A stretch of 64,000 nucleotides of DNA from Clostridium sp. OF09-36 (GCF_003481985.1 NZ_QUMD01000003.1:1-64000), one strand, 5' to 3'; positions 20,715 through 29,355 are shown, counted from the stretch's first letter. Translations and numbers: made by a program. The notes: generated by a model not told the origin, from the sequence alone.

Positions 20715-20999
20715 ATGAAGCTGGTATTGAAGATATTGGCACTGCCGGTGCTGTTCGTTGTAAAAGTGATTTGCATTCTTGGAAATCTGCTTACAAATGT
20801 TGTGTCCTATGTAATTGGTTTATTGCTCTTGGTCATTGGCGGATCTGCGATTTACTGCATTGTAAAGGCTTTGTGGCAGTCCCTGCTTATTCTTGTGGTT
20901 CTTGGAATTGCGACAATAGCAGCGGTGTTCTTGCTCGTCTGGGCTGTTATGAAAGTCGAGAATATTGGAGAAAGTCTGGGAGCATTTATCAGGTCATAA
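20715..20999 (+). CDS. Small membrane protein (CD1845 family)
   Basis: 94 residues, almost wholly hydrophobic, with about three membrane helices (residues 5-25, 30-52, 58-80). Small proteins of this kind (CD1845 type) sit between mobC and the relaxase gene in CTn-type elements. No catalytic features. Start ATG 20715 follows AAAGGGG. A terminator-like hairpin lies downstream. Confidence 0.65.
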   Translation: MKLVLKILALPVLFVVKVICILGNLLTNVVSYVIGLLLLVIGGSAIYCIVKALWQSLLILVVLGIATIAAVFLLVWAVMKVENIGESLGAFIRS

Positions 21000-21015
21000 G
21001 ATAATATCAGAGAAA

Positions 21016-21043
21016 AGTCACCGACCGGTGGCTTTTTCTTTTT
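21016..21043 (+). terminator. Short terminator-like hairpin before the relaxase gene
   Basis: AGTCACC-gacc-GGTGGCT followed by TTTTCTTTTT. It lies between the small membrane gene and the relaxase start, so it may reduce read-through into the relaxase. Confidence 0.5.
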
Positions 21044-21061
21044 GGGAAGGAAGTGATGGGA

Positions 21062-22472
21062 ATGGCAGCGACAAGATTGATTGCACTCCATGTGAATAAG
21101 GGAAAGACGGTCGCTCAATGTTTGGCAGACAGAACCGACTACTCACAAAATGCCGCAAAAACCAATGATGGCGAATTTATCAGTTCCTATGAGTGTGATC
21201 CAAAGACAGCAGATGAGGAATTTCTGCTTTCCAAACGGCAGTATCAGCATATTACCGGCAGACAGCAGAAGAACAATATCATCGCATACCAGATACGCCA
21301 GTCCTTTAAGCCGGGAGAAATCACCCCGGAAGAAGCGAACCAAGTCGGCTATGAAACAGCGATGCGATGGACAAAGGGAAAACACGCTTTCATCGTTGCG
21401 ACCCACATCGACAAATCCCACATTCACAATCATATCATTTATAATTCGACCTCGCTGGATGCCACACGGAAATTCAAAAACTTCTTTCTTTCCGGTCTGG
21501 CGGTGCAAAGACTCAGTGATATGGTTTGCCTGGAACACGGGCTGTCCATTATTACACCGAAGCCGTATCGGGAGCGCCAGAAAAGAACTGTTTATCCCAA
21601 GAAGCGTACCCAGCGTGACGAATTATGTGATGCGATTGATGCGGTGCTGAAGCAGAAACCAAAGAGCTTTGATGGCTTTGTTCAGGCTCTGGCTGACATG
21701 GGATTTGAGTTCAAGGATGGAAAGCAGCCTGCGTTCAAGGGCGAGAATCAGAAGCGTTTCATTCGGCTGCGTTCCCTGGGCGAAGGATATAGCAAAGAGG
21801 AAATTCAAGCGGTTATCTCCGGCAAGAACCTGCACAAATCAAAAGGCGGCTCTGCCAAGCTCCTGCCCCGAGCAGTTCCAGATGCTGATTGATATTCAGG
21901 CAAAGATGGCCGAGGGCAAGACGGTCGGTTATGAAAAGTGGGCGAAGAAGTTCAACCGAAAAGAAGCTGCCCGAACGGTAATCCTACTGAAAGAAAAAGG
22001 CTTGGGCAACTACGACGATCTGACTGCTCATATTGAAAATCTGTCTGCCCGGTTCGATGCGCTTTCTGATTCTATCAAGGTCGCAGAGAAACGTATGGTT
22101 GAGGTTCAGGCGTTGCAGCAGCACATCAAAAATTATCGCAACACAAGGCAAATTTATATCGAGTACCGCAAGTCTGGATATAGCAAAAAATTCTTTGAAG
22201 AACACCGTCAGGAAATCACAATTCATAAAGCGGCGAAGCAAGCCTTTGATGAATTGCAGATTACAAAGCTCCCGTCCATGCAATCATTGTATGAGGAGTT
22301 TCATCAGCTGGCAGTCCAGAAAAAGCAGGACTACGCTGAGTACCGTCAGATCAGAAAAGAGAAAGAAGAACTGCTGATTGCCAAACGGACGGTTGAAACG
22401 ATTTTGAATATCGACAGGCAGAAAGAGCAGGAAAAAGAGAAAGAGAAAGAGGAAAAGAAGAACTTCCGTTAA
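21062..22472 (+). CDS. MOBP-type relaxase (apparent frameshift)
   Basis: Conjugative relaxase that nicks oriT and pilots the strand. It begins AATRLIALHVNKGKTVAQCL; the likely catalytic Tyr is in TDYSQNAAKT (near residue 24) and the metal-binding triad is HIDKSHIHNHIIYN. The first frame stops at 21892. The coiled-coil C-terminus (QMLIDIQAKMAEGKTVGYEK onward) continues in another frame to 22472. Two one-base losses (GG near 21859, CCCCC near 21867) would give a continuous AKAPAPEQFQM joint. ATG 21062 has the best spacing from AAGGAAG; GTG 21053 and ATG 21056 are also in frame. Confidence 0.85.
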
Positions 22473-22479
22473 AGCAAAA

Positions 22480-22527
22480 AGCCACGGTCTGCACTCCCCA
22501 AAGGGTGCGGATCGTGGCTGCTTTTTT
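22480..22527 (+). terminator. Intrinsic terminator after the relaxase
   Basis: AGCCACG...GCAC pairs with GTGC...CGTGGCT and is followed by GCTTTTTT. Good stem with T-run, marking the end of the transfer operon. Confidence 0.75.
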
Positions 22528-22750
22528 GCTTTTCGATTTCGGTGCTTTCAACCATGGGCAAATTTTTATTCTACTGTTCTTTGAGAAACGATTGAAAATC
22601 GTGTAGCCATCATCGGCAGATGATGTTCAAAGGGGATTGGGGATGCTTCCCCAACAAGCAAATTTGCGAAGATTGCACCGAAGGGAAAATCGAGAAAATG
22701 AGTGAACCTGTACAGGTTTACACTGCTTGCCAATTTGTGAGATTATGAAT
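22528..22750. other. Non-coding region with hairpins, possible oriT region
   Basis: No gene seen. It contains CATCATC-ggca-GATGATG (about 22607-22624), TTGGGG-atgc-TTCCCCAA (about 22638-22655) and a perfect 14-bp palindrome AACCTGTACAGGTT (22705-22718). Such hairpin-rich DNA beside the relaxase gene is where an oriT could lie, but no nic sequence was recognised. Confidence 0.3.
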
Positions 22751-23620
22751 TTAGTATCGAGAATAGGGTACACCTAAATTTTGCAATGCTGCAACCCTAT
22801 CATCGTTGCATGGATGAGTTGAGTATATTGCACTGAGAAAACCATCATGCGGAACATCTGAGATATGTTGGTCTAATACCGTCGCTAATTCAAGACCAAA
22901 ACCAATTTTATAAGCAAATTCATCAGCCAGATACTCATTTTGTCTCATAGACCACATCAGAAAAAGCATACAGAACTTTACCCATAACCAAGAAAGTGCT
23001 GTTGATATTCCTGCGAAAACTGCGGTAATTATACCCATTACACCACTACGAGAGCATATTGCGAACAGCCCCATGATTGCAGAAAAAATCCAGTAGGATA
23101 TTTTGATTAACAGGAGGCACCCGGATATAAATATATTGCCCCCGCCAATCAATAATTGGATAACAGTATGTCCGTATGAGAGATGTCCGATCTCATGGGC
23201 GAGAATTCCAAGTATCATATCATCGGAGAGTAAAAGCAATCCGTCAGTTATGCATAGTGTTTGCCTACCTAGAGCAAATGCATTTGGAGCAGGATCATGG
23301 ATAATCTTCACTTTCACTTTTTTAGGACAGTATGATGTGTTCTCTTTTGCTTTATCTAAAACATATTGAACCAGCGGGACAACTCGAAGTTTTATATCTA
23401 CTCTTTTTATATCGCTTGCTCCTGCGAAGGCAGCCAGGCACATTTCGCCTAATGGGGATAAGCTGATAGCTACTGTGAAAAAGTAAATACAAATCAGTTC
23501 AACAATGCTTCCTGACGAACCGAACACAGCAACAATCAGCAGAATATTAAGAGTAAAGAACAGAAGAGTTCCTAAGTTTGAGAAGCGAACAATTCTGCCT
23601 ACACGATGCCAAATATCCAT
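22751..23620 (-). CDS. M48-family membrane metalloprotease (HtpX-like)
   Basis: 289 residues from ATG 23620, behind a G-rich AAGGGGGG site; the frame is open further upstream. Two membrane helices lie near the N-terminus. The zinc motif is LAHEIGHLSYGHT, preceded by PNAFALGRQTLCITDGLL, with a later NEYLADEFAYKIG supplying the third ligand region, all typical of M48/HtpX proteases. It is the last gene of the minus-strand toxin-like operon. It may process or degrade proteins at the membrane; a role with the WXG-like proteins is inference. Confidence 0.78.
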   Translation of the reverse strand: MDIWHRVGRIVRFSNLGTLLFFTLNILLIVAVFGSSGSIVELICIYFFTVAISLSPLGEMCLAAFAGASDIKRVDIKLRVVPLVQYVLDKAKENTSYCPKKVKVKIIHDPAPNAFALGRQTLCITDGLLLLSDDMILGILAHEIGHLSYGHTVIQLLIGGGNIFISGCLLLIKISYWIFSAIMGLFAICSRSGVMGIITAVFAGISTALSWLWVKFCMLFLMWSMRQNEYLADEFAYKIGFGLELATVLDQHISDVPHDGFLSAIYSTHPCNDDRVAALQNLGVPYSRY

Positions 23621-23669
23621 AATGCACCCCCCTTTTATCGTGTTGTTGGTTTGAGCTTGCATTGTTTAA

Positions 23670-23933
23670 TTACTCAAATGTAAAGAAATCTTTGTTTCGC
23701 TCTTTGAACAGAGCAAAGACAGTCTCTAACACAAATTCGTTTTCAACACCAACATATTCTTCTGTTTCATCGTCAATTTCTTTCAGCTGCAAAATAACAA
23801 CTTGCCCATCCGAATCTCCAATAGGAAGCAGGACAACATATTCGTTCTGGCGATACGGTATTAAGTCAAGAAATTCAAATTCAACTTCGTTCCCATTCTC
23901 ATCATTCAAAGTTATAATGTTGTCTTCATCCAT
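23670..23933 (-). CDS. DUF1292-like small acidic protein
   Basis: 87 residues: NIITLNDENGNEVEFEFLDL, IPYRQNEYVVLLP, VVILQLKEI, ETVFALFKERN. This is the DUF1292 pattern, a small beta-rich fold of unknown function. ATG 23933 follows AAGGAACG. It lies between a hypothetical acidic protein and the M48 protease in an operon with two WXG-like fusion proteins, so an immunity role is possible but unproven. Confidence 0.65.
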   Translation of the reverse strand: MDEDNIITLNDENGNEVEFEFLDLIPYRQNEYVVLLPIGDSDGQVVILQLKEIDDETEEYVGVENEFVLETVFALFKERNKDFFTFE

Positions 23934-23949
23934 GTCGTCGTTCCTTTTC

Positions 23950-24204
23950 TTAATATAAATAATTATCGTTGATAATGATGCCTAATAGTTCAAAGAGATT
24001 ATCCTTTTTGGAAAGAATGCATTTTTTCATGGCTTGTTTAATTTGTTCCGTTGAAATGCTATCAGGCAACATTTCCCTTGGGACACCATGACCGAATTGC
24101 CGAAAATACTGTTCTTCGATTTCATAATACTCATTATCAATTTTCGGTTCAGGTGTATTAAGGAAGCTATTCATAAAATCTGCAACGCTCTTGTTTTTGT
24201 CCAT
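23950..24204 (-). CDS. Hypothetical small acidic protein, candidate immunity protein
   Basis: 84 residues from ATG 24204, with AAAGGTAGG overlapping the end of the upstream gene. It reads KSVADFMNSFLNTPEPKIDN, later EQYFRQFGHGVPREMLPDSI and a helical C-terminus. No family recognised. It follows the zincin fusion gene directly, the usual position of an immunity gene for a polymorphic toxin; this is inference from context. Confidence 0.5.
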   Translation of the reverse strand: MDKNKSVADFMNSFLNTPEPKIDNEYYEIEEQYFRQFGHGVPREMLPDSISTEQIKQAMKKCILSKKDNLFELLGIIINDNYLY

Positions 24205-24213
24205 TGTATGCAC

Positions 24214-25254
24214 CTACCTTTCTCTGCTCAAGACCCTAACATGATTATCTGGTCTAATAGAATCAATCATTGAAGAAAAAATACCAAACGCTGTAGGAAA
24301 GAAATTTGCTAATAGCTCTAATTTGCCTTGGTCTCCCATAGACGCTTCAAAAAAGTGGGCAAAGGCTTCTGCTTGTAGATTGCCCGGTCTCGTCCAATAG
24401 TTCCTTGAGTGACCATAATTTCCGTGCAATTGACCATTTGTTGTCGCATCAATTAAGTCCGAGAAGGAGTGAGCTGAATCCTGCCTAATACGGGTCAGAA
24501 AAGCAGTTTGCTTTTCCACTGGAAGATTGTTATATAAGCTCAGGATTCTTTGTCCGTCCTCAACCAGTGCCTCAGCAAATTCTGGAGTATTGGATAGATT
24601 GCTCCGATAGTTGCACGAAGCATGGTCGATCATGTGAGCAAGCTCGTGGAAATAAGTTGTTCCTGCACCTCTTGGATTTGTCATATCAGAAGCTGCATTG
24701 TAGTAGACTCCTCGTGAATGCCCTATATAATTTCCCGGTGAGTAATGTGCTGTCTGATCCGGTGGATATTCAGAATCTTGTATCATCAGTTTACCAGCGA
24801 AATGGTCAAACACTTCTCTGACATTCTGCTCTGCATTTTCATGGCGTTGTGATATAACAGCGATATATCCGTCTGGTGTGCTACCTTGGGTTAGCACGCC
24901 AAGGCAATACTGATAAGACGAATTACCAACATTAGGTGTTTGCAGACCCTGGAGGAAAGAATTTCGTGCAGAAGGAGTGTCCAAATTAACATTATCATAT
25001 TCTTGTACACTTTTGGCAAGTGAAGCAACGTATTTTTCGGCCTGAAGCATAATCTGTAAAATATCATTCAGGGCTTTGTTGCAATCTTTTACGATAGTTC
25101 CCAGCTCATCGTACTTCTTGTCATTCCATCCAATTCCCAATTGCTGATATTTCATCTTCACAGAACTTCTTGTAGTTTCGATAGAAGAAATGGAGGTCCG
25201 CATATTTTTCAGTATTGTCAGTAATTGAGTTGCATCAGCATTTACGTTGCTCAA
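24214..25254 (-). CDS. WXG100-like N-terminus fused to a zincin metallopeptidase (toxin candidate)
   Basis: 346 residues from TTG 25254 behind AGGAGG (7-nt spacing). The first 95 residues form a WXG100-like helical hairpin (NADATQLLTILKNMRTSISS, turn GIGWNDKKYDELG) about two-thirds identical by eye to the N-terminus of the upstream neighbour. The C-terminal domain has the zinc motif TYFHELAHMIDH and a downstream EAFAHFFEAS that may give the third ligand. Shared N-terminus with different C-termini is the layout of polymorphic toxins exported by type VII-like systems. No EssC-type secretion ATPase is in the window. Confidence 0.7.
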   Translation of the reverse strand: MSNVNADATQLLTILKNMRTSISSIETTRSSVKMKYQQLGIGWNDKKYDELGTIVKDCNKALNDILQIMLQAEKYVASLAKSVQEYDNVNLDTPSARNSFLQGLQTPNVGNSSYQYCLGVLTQGSTPDGYIAVISQRHENAEQNVREVFDHFAGKLMIQDSEYPPDQTAHYSPGNYIGHSRGVYYNAASDMTNPRGAGTTYFHELAHMIDHASCNYRSNLSNTPEFAEALVEDGQRILSLYNNLPVEKQTAFLTRIRQDSAHSFSDLIDATTNGQLHGNYGHSRNYWTRPGNLQAEAFAHFFEASMGDQGKLELLANFFPTAFGIFSSMIDSIRPDNHVRVLSRER

Positions 25255-25273
25255 ACACTCACCTCCTCATTTG

Positions 25274-26143
25274 TTAATCATTTCGAGTGTAGCTACCTGT
25301 TACTAAAACCGGGATATATGTATCAAGCGATTGAGCTGCAAGTGTTCGATGTCGCCCATCACTCTGAAATACATAATAAGAACCTACCTGCGCAACCTGG
25401 ACAGGATTATTGTAATAGCTACGAATGGTATCATCTAACACTGGGTTTTGTGAAAGCTCATCCAAAGACATTCCTGACTCAGTATTTTGACGAACATCTT
25501 GGATGTGCGAAGCTCGCCTTAGAATGTTTTCTCTCGACCATCCCTCTCGACCATTCCGTGTCCAAAATCCTTCCGGGTTCCCAAGTTCTCGGTCACTGAG
25601 ATAAACTCCTTCAATATCCCTTGCTCTAACGTATACGAGTTCTGGATTTTCATTTCGAGAAAAGGTATAGTTCCCGTTCTCCCAATAATCTCGATATTCT
25701 TCATAGTGATTTCCACGGGAAAAATATCGTTCAGCTGATAGTCTGTCTTGAACAAATGCAAGATTAGAACCAAAGGTATTTGACTCAAAGGTGGTTGTAT
25801 CTGCACTTGATGGTGTAACAGCAAAACTACTGGTCTGAGGTGTGCTTGCAGATATTCCATTTGTAGATCCTAGTTGAACACTTTCGTATTCACTAAGGCT
25901 CTTGGCGAGTAAAGCCACATATTTTTCTGCTTGAAGCATAATTACCAATATGTCATTGAGAGCCTTGTTGCAGTCTCTTACAACCACGCCCAACTCGTTG
26001 TATTTTTTATCTTGCCATCCAGCACCTAACTGTTCATATTTCATCTTTACAGATTTTTTGGTAGTTTCGATGGAGGAAATGGAATCCTGCATTTTTTTCA
26101 GCATTGCGAATAGCTGAACGGAGTCAGCATTTACCATACTCAT
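25274..26143 (-). CDS. WXG100-like N-terminus fused to a ParB-like C-terminal domain (toxin candidate)
   Basis: 289 residues from ATG 26143, 7 nt after AGGAGG; an in-frame ATG 66 bases upstream lacks a ribosome site. Residues 1-95 are the WXG100-like domain (NADSVQLFAMLKKMQDSISS, turn GAGWQDKKYNELG). A Ser/Thr-rich linker follows, then a C-terminal domain ending YYVFQSDGRHRTLAAQSLD and YIPVLVTGSY, resembling the ParB/Srx signature (DG-HR---A...IPV). It is probably a nuclease-like effector; no biochemical claim can be made. First large gene of the operon, 19 bp before the zincin fusion. Confidence 0.62.
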   Translation of the reverse strand: MSMVNADSVQLFAMLKKMQDSISSIETTKKSVKMKYEQLGAGWQDKKYNELGVVVRDCNKALNDILVIMLQAEKYVALLAKSLSEYESVQLGSTNGISASTPQTSSFAVTPSSADTTTFESNTFGSNLAFVQDRLSAERYFSRGNHYEEYRDYWENGNYTFSRNENPELVYVRARDIEGVYLSDRELGNPEGFWTRNGREGWSRENILRRASHIQDVRQNTESGMSLDELSQNPVLDDTIRSYYNNPVQVAQVGSYYVFQSDGRHRTLAAQSLDTYIPVLVTGSYTRND

Positions 26144-26186
26144 TTCATCACCTCCTGGCAGCGGATTTTGTGAAGTGCAAAGCGGC

Positions 26187-26212
26187 GATGTGTCAGGAAA
26201 GTCTGACACATC
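26187..26212 (-). other. Hairpin in the leader of the toxin-like operon
   Basis: GATGTGTCAG (26187-26196) and CTGACACATC (26203-26212) form a perfect 10-bp stem with a 6-nt loop, about 45 bases upstream of the first fusion gene. No T-run follows on the minus strand, so it may be an mRNA-stabilising or regulatory hairpin. Confidence 0.4.
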
Positions 26213-26228
26213 ACTGCTTCGGCAAGAT

Positions 26229-26358
26229 TTAATTTAGAGAGGAAAGAAATTGTTCCAACTCAGCAGCGGTCGGTGCAATGTACGGTTTCATCTGGTAAGT
26301 ATCCTTAACACCGTCTGTGAAGTATACGCTCCTTTCTTTTTTCGTTTTGTTGGTTCAT
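26229..26358 (-). pseudogene. Possible 43-residue ORF heading the toxin-like operon (frameshifted)
   Basis: A minus-strand frame ends ...YQMKPYIAPTAAELEQFLSS before TAA at 26231-26229. It joins an ATG at 26358 (MNQQNEKK) only if one A is restored in the A-run near 26338. No clear ribosome site. The C-terminal segment looks protein-like; existence is uncertain. Confidence 0.25.
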
Positions 26359-26414
26359 TTTCGCCAGTGTGTTCGTGTCGTTTGCTGTGACGAGAACGCA
26401 ACATAGACACAAAG

Positions 26415-26458
26415 AAAACACAAGGGCGAGCTTGCTCGTTTATATACCCTTGTGTTTT
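26415..26458. terminator. Long perfect hairpin, probable bidirectional terminator
   Basis: AAAACACAAGGG (26415-26426) pairs with CCCTTGTGTTTT (26447-26458). An inner CGAGC-tt-GCTCG stem lies in the loop. T-rich on both outer sides. It separates the zeta remnant region from the toxin-like operon; 26360-26646 otherwise shows no gene. Confidence 0.55.
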
Positions 26459-26597
26459 CGACTGGATATGTTAAGGTAACAAACAGTAAATGACACGTTA
26501 CAGACTGCAAAATGTACCAACTGAAAAAAGAAAGAATACCGTTGTGTGCTTTATTTCTCGATCAGCTTTTCAAACATGAGGAAAGGTTTTTATAAAA

Positions 26598-26632
26598 AAA
26601 GAGTAGTTACCGTTTTTTGGTAACTACTCTTT
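26598..26632 (-). terminator. Terminator downstream of the zeta remnant
   Basis: GAGTAGTTACC-gttttt-GGTAACTACTC. On the minus strand the stem is followed by a run of seven T, just past the zeta C-terminal fragment. Confidence 0.7.
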
Positions 26633-26646
26633 TCCTTTTTTAAGGT

Positions 26647-26951
26647 TTAAAGTCCTGGAAGTTTAGGTGTTTTGGGTATTGGTGGTGTAGGTAGCTGCAA
26701 GCTTTCCAATTTTTGTTGAATTGCTTTAAATTCAGGGGTTTCTTGGTGTTGATTTTGAACCATTTTTTGCTCTATTCTCTCCAAAGTCGGTTGAATTTCT
26801 TTCCCTGATACTTTACGATTTAATTCTCTTTCTAAGGTCTCTTTCGGACTAATGGAAGGCGTTTCTAAACTTGAATAGAAGTTTCACTCCTTCTCTATTA
26901 TAAAGCCTTATATCGCTAAATAAGCCCGTTTTATGAAGGGTTTCTAAGCTG
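26647..26951 (-). pseudogene. Zeta toxin, C-terminal remnant
   Basis: The minus strand encodes LETLHKTGLFSDIRLYNREG, then, after one inserted base near 26880, the segment SLETPSI and SPKETLERELNRKVSGKEI, ending PPIPKTPKLPGL. This is the C-terminus of the zeta toxin (UDP-N-acetylglucosamine kinase) of the pSM19035-type omega-epsilon-zeta module. The N-terminal remnant lies 900 bp away, beyond a kinase-like gene. Without the catalytic core it cannot be active. Confidence 0.75.
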
Positions 26952-27236
26952 AAATGAACGGGTTTACACCCGGCCTTGACCTCCGCCCGCTGTCCCGCTG
27001 AATGGGTGGACAAGGCGGCCAATCCCTCAAAGTGCTTGGACGCTCTCTTTCTGATTTTGGAGCGTTTCTTTTCTAAAAATTGAAATGGGCGGGAAGCCAT
27101 TTTAGGGCTTTCCCGCCTTGATTACTTTTTAGCAAAGACGGGCGTGACTGTCAACGGCGGCGCATGAAATGCGCCGTTCATCTTGACCGTTGACTGGCTC
27201 GGCTGGCTTTGCTATCTTCCTGACAAATGGGAATGT

Positions 27237-27782
27237 CTAAGATAGTAAAGACGTCCCACATGCAACTCTTTCTTTTATTGCGGAAACCGTATCTTTAATT
27301 GTGAATGTAGTTGTGTCTATGACATTTGATTCATATATCCCCAAACCGGAAAATTGCTCCCACATTGTTTCCACTAATTCAATATTTGTTTTTCTATCTA
27401 ATTTTGAGCGTTCCACAGCTCGCTTCATAGTTTCTTTTTTACTCGCTCTTAATACAATATAGTGTACCTCGTAATCTTCTTGGGCAAGAGCTTTCCATGG
27501 CTCCAAAAACCATGGCCCGACAATCCCATCTACAATTACATCATATCCGCCACGAGCATATCGCTTTGCAGCTTCTAAAAAGGCTTCAATGACAACCAGA
27601 TTTTGCTTGTTGGATTCTGGCAAATGTGGTGGTATTGCGCCTTTGCTTAAGTAATGAAAAAAGTCATCGGTGTGCATATGCACTGATTTATCCATATCTG
27701 ATTCCTTTGCGACAATTGACGCAGTTGTTGTTTTTCCTGTCCCCGGTGAGCCTGTAATCACAATAATTCTTCCTTGATTCAT
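27237..27782 (-). CDS. P-loop kinase-like AAA protein inserted in the zeta gene
   Basis: 181 residues from ATG 27782: RIIVITGSPGTGKTTTASIV (Walker A), DDFFHYLSKGAIPPHLPES, YDVIVDGIVGPWFLEPW, and YIVLRASKKETMKRAVERS. This is the pattern of small P-loop kinases such as chloramphenicol- or aminoglycoside-phosphotransferase-like proteins. Substrate unknown. It occupies the gap between the two zeta fragments in a macrolide-resistance segment, so a resistance-related role is possible but is inference. Confidence 0.65.
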   Translation of the reverse strand: MNQGRIIVITGSPGTGKTTTASIVAKESDMDKSVHMHTDDFFHYLSKGAIPPHLPESNKQNLVVIEAFLEAAKRYARGGYDVIVDGIVGPWFLEPWKALAQEDYEVHYIVLRASKKETMKRAVERSKLDRKTNIELVETMWEQFSGLGIYESNVIDTTTFTIKDTVSAIKERVACGTSLLS

Positions 27783-27835
27783 CTGTATTTTCCCTCACAA
27801 TTTGAATTTATCACTTTGTTCCTGCCTGCTCAATC

Positions 27836-27990
27836 ATCTTCTTCGCAAACTGGTTTTCCCTGACCCTGATTGCCCACCAAGTAAAAAAGCGGTTGGCGAT
27901 TCAACCGCTTTTTACTTGAACCAATTCTTCTAAATTATCATTTAAGCGATTCTCAAACTGTTTGTCAGTAAAATTGACTATATTTGCCAT
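27836..27990 (-). pseudogene. Zeta toxin, N-terminal remnant
   Basis: ATG 27990 starts MANIVNFTDKQFENRLNDNL. After two apparent base losses (GG and an A-run near 27915) the frame continues VESPTAFLLGGQSGSGKTSL, the zeta Walker A region, and homology then ends. It follows the epsilon remnant in the native order. Confidence 0.72.
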
Positions 27991-27991
27991 A

Positions 27992-28189
27992 TTAAGCCAC
28001 TTTCTCTTTATTCAAAACTTGTTTTGAGTAACGATTCATTGACCGCCAATACTCATGAACGGCTTGTAATTCTTCTAAAGAATAATCAAAAAGATTTACA
28101 CGTTTTGCAAGCTTTAATTGGTTTAATAAATTGACTTCCAATAATTGAGAGTCATTTTTATTTAATTCATGGTTCAAAACATAGTTTAA
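27992..28189 (-). pseudogene. Epsilon antitoxin, 5'-truncated remnant
   Basis: The minus strand immediately after the erm(B) stop encodes LNYVLNHELNKNDSQLLEVN and later SLEELQAVHEYWRSMNRYSK, the last 65 residues of the 90-residue epsilon antitoxin. The first 25 codons are missing; the junction is one base after the erm(B) TAA. A 61-residue product could start at ATG 28177 but has no good ribosome site. Confidence 0.78.
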
Positions 28190-28927
28190 TTATTTCCTCC
28201 CGTTAAATAATAGATAACTATTAAAAATAGACAATACTTGCTCATAAGTAACGGTACTTAAATTGTTTACTTTGGCGTGTTTCATTGCTTGATGAAACTG
28301 ATTTTTAGTAAACAGTTGACGATATTCTCGATTGACCCATTTTGAAACAAAGTACGTATATAGCTTCCAATATTTATCTGGAACATCTGTGGTATGGCGG
28401 GTAAGTTTTATTAAGACACTGTTTACTTTTGGTTTAGGATGAAAGCATTCCGCTGGCAGCTTAAGCAATTGCTGAATCGAGACTTGAGTGTGCAAGAGCA
28501 ACCCTAGTGTTCGGTGAATATCCAAGGTACGCTTGTAGAATCCTTCTTCAACAATCAGATAGATGTCAGACGCATGGCTTTCAAAAACCACTTTTTTAAT
28601 AATTTGTGTGCTTAAATGGTAAGGAATACTCCCAACAATTTTATACCTCTGTTTGTTAGGGAATTGAAACTGTAGAATATCTTGGTGAATTAAAGTGACA
28701 CGAGTATTCAGTTTTAATTTTTCTGACGATAAGTTGAATAGATGACTGTCTAATTCAATAGACGTTACCTGTTTACTTATTTTAGCCAGTTTCGTCGTTA
28801 AATGCCCTTTACCTGTTCCAATTTCGTAAACGGTATCGGTTTCTTTTAAATTCAATTGTTTTATTATTTGGTTGAGTACTTTTTCACTCGTTAAAAAGTT
28901 TTGAGAATATTTTATATTTTTGTTCAT
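28190..28927 (-). CDS. erm(B): 23S rRNA (adenine-N6)-methyltransferase Erm(B)
   Basis: 245 residues from ATG 28927 ([20 protein letters not shown]), exactly the Erm(B) length. SAM-binding motif I is [16 protein letters not shown] and the catalytic IPYH motif is [11 protein letters not shown]. Erm(B) dimethylates A2058 of 23S rRNA and confers resistance to macrolides, lincosamides and streptogramin B. The frame continues upstream to 28978 but the known start is used. The usual ErmBL leader/attenuator is absent. Instead the gene follows an HTH gene and a 13-codon ORF in overlapping ATGA steps, so expression is probably coupled to that transcript. The epsilon remnant follows. Confidence 0.95.
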
Positions 28928-28965
28928 GTAATATCCCTTTTTATTTGCTGTGAATATTCGCTCAT
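28924..28965 (-). CDS. 13-codon ORF coupling the HTH gene to erm(B)
   Basis: ATG 28965 overlaps the HTH stop as ATGA and the ORF ([13 protein letters not shown]) ends with TGA overlapping the erm(B) ATG. It could act as a translational relay or leader. It does not match the canonical ErmBL leader peptide as I remember it. Confidence 0.35.
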
Positions 28966-29306
28966 TTTTCTTCCTCAATAAAAACTCTACCAGCTAACCA
29001 ACATTCGTCTAATTCATTTGGGAATAATTCAAGCTGGCGAATCATATAATGTGTACTTGGAATGTAATCAAAATAAAACAATAGTGCTAGATATAAACTC
29101 CATGGAATTGGGCGTGTCCGATTTTCGTAGGCACTATAAGTTTGTCGTGAAATACCAACAGCCGAAGCAATTTCTTCTTGTGATGCACCAACTTTTCCTC
29201 TGAATGCGGGTAACTCAATCGCCAATTGAGTGGCCAAGTTCTCTTTCTCATCTTTACTAAAATTCCAAAACTGCTTATAAGCATCTCGCCCTACAAATTG
29301 AATCAA
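28962..29306 (-). CDS. XRE-like HTH regulator upstream of erm(B)
   Basis: TTG 29306 sits 6 nt after AGGAGGAG and gives 114 residues; the open frame extends to 29405 but through a terminator. It contains a lambda-repressor-like HTH ([20 protein letters not shown], followed by [16 protein letters not shown]). A regulator of the recombinase/erm(B) segment is plausible. It is the first gene after the recombinase on the same strand. Confidence 0.65.
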
Positions 29307-29330
29307 TAAATCTCCTCCTGGGTATACTCT

Positions 29331-29355
29331 TTCGTAGAGTACATTACTCCACGAA
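29331..29355. repeat. 25-bp repeat, left copy (inverted relative to 30717-30741)
   Basis: Arms TTCGTAGAGTA and TACTCCACGAA around CAT. It is an exact inverted copy of 30717-30741; both are near-palindromes flanking the recombinase gene. It also lies in the leader between the recombinase terminator and the HTH ribosome site. Confidence 0.7.

Noticed and set aside
26849..27100. 83-residue minus-strand ORF crossing the zeta C-terminal remnant.
   Set aside because: Its last third is zeta sequence read past an inserted base; the rest is non-coding linker.
28190..28978. Longer erm(B) frame starting 17 codons upstream.
   Set aside because: Erm(B) is known to start at [11 protein letters not shown] with 245 residues, and the upstream part overlaps the HTH gene end.
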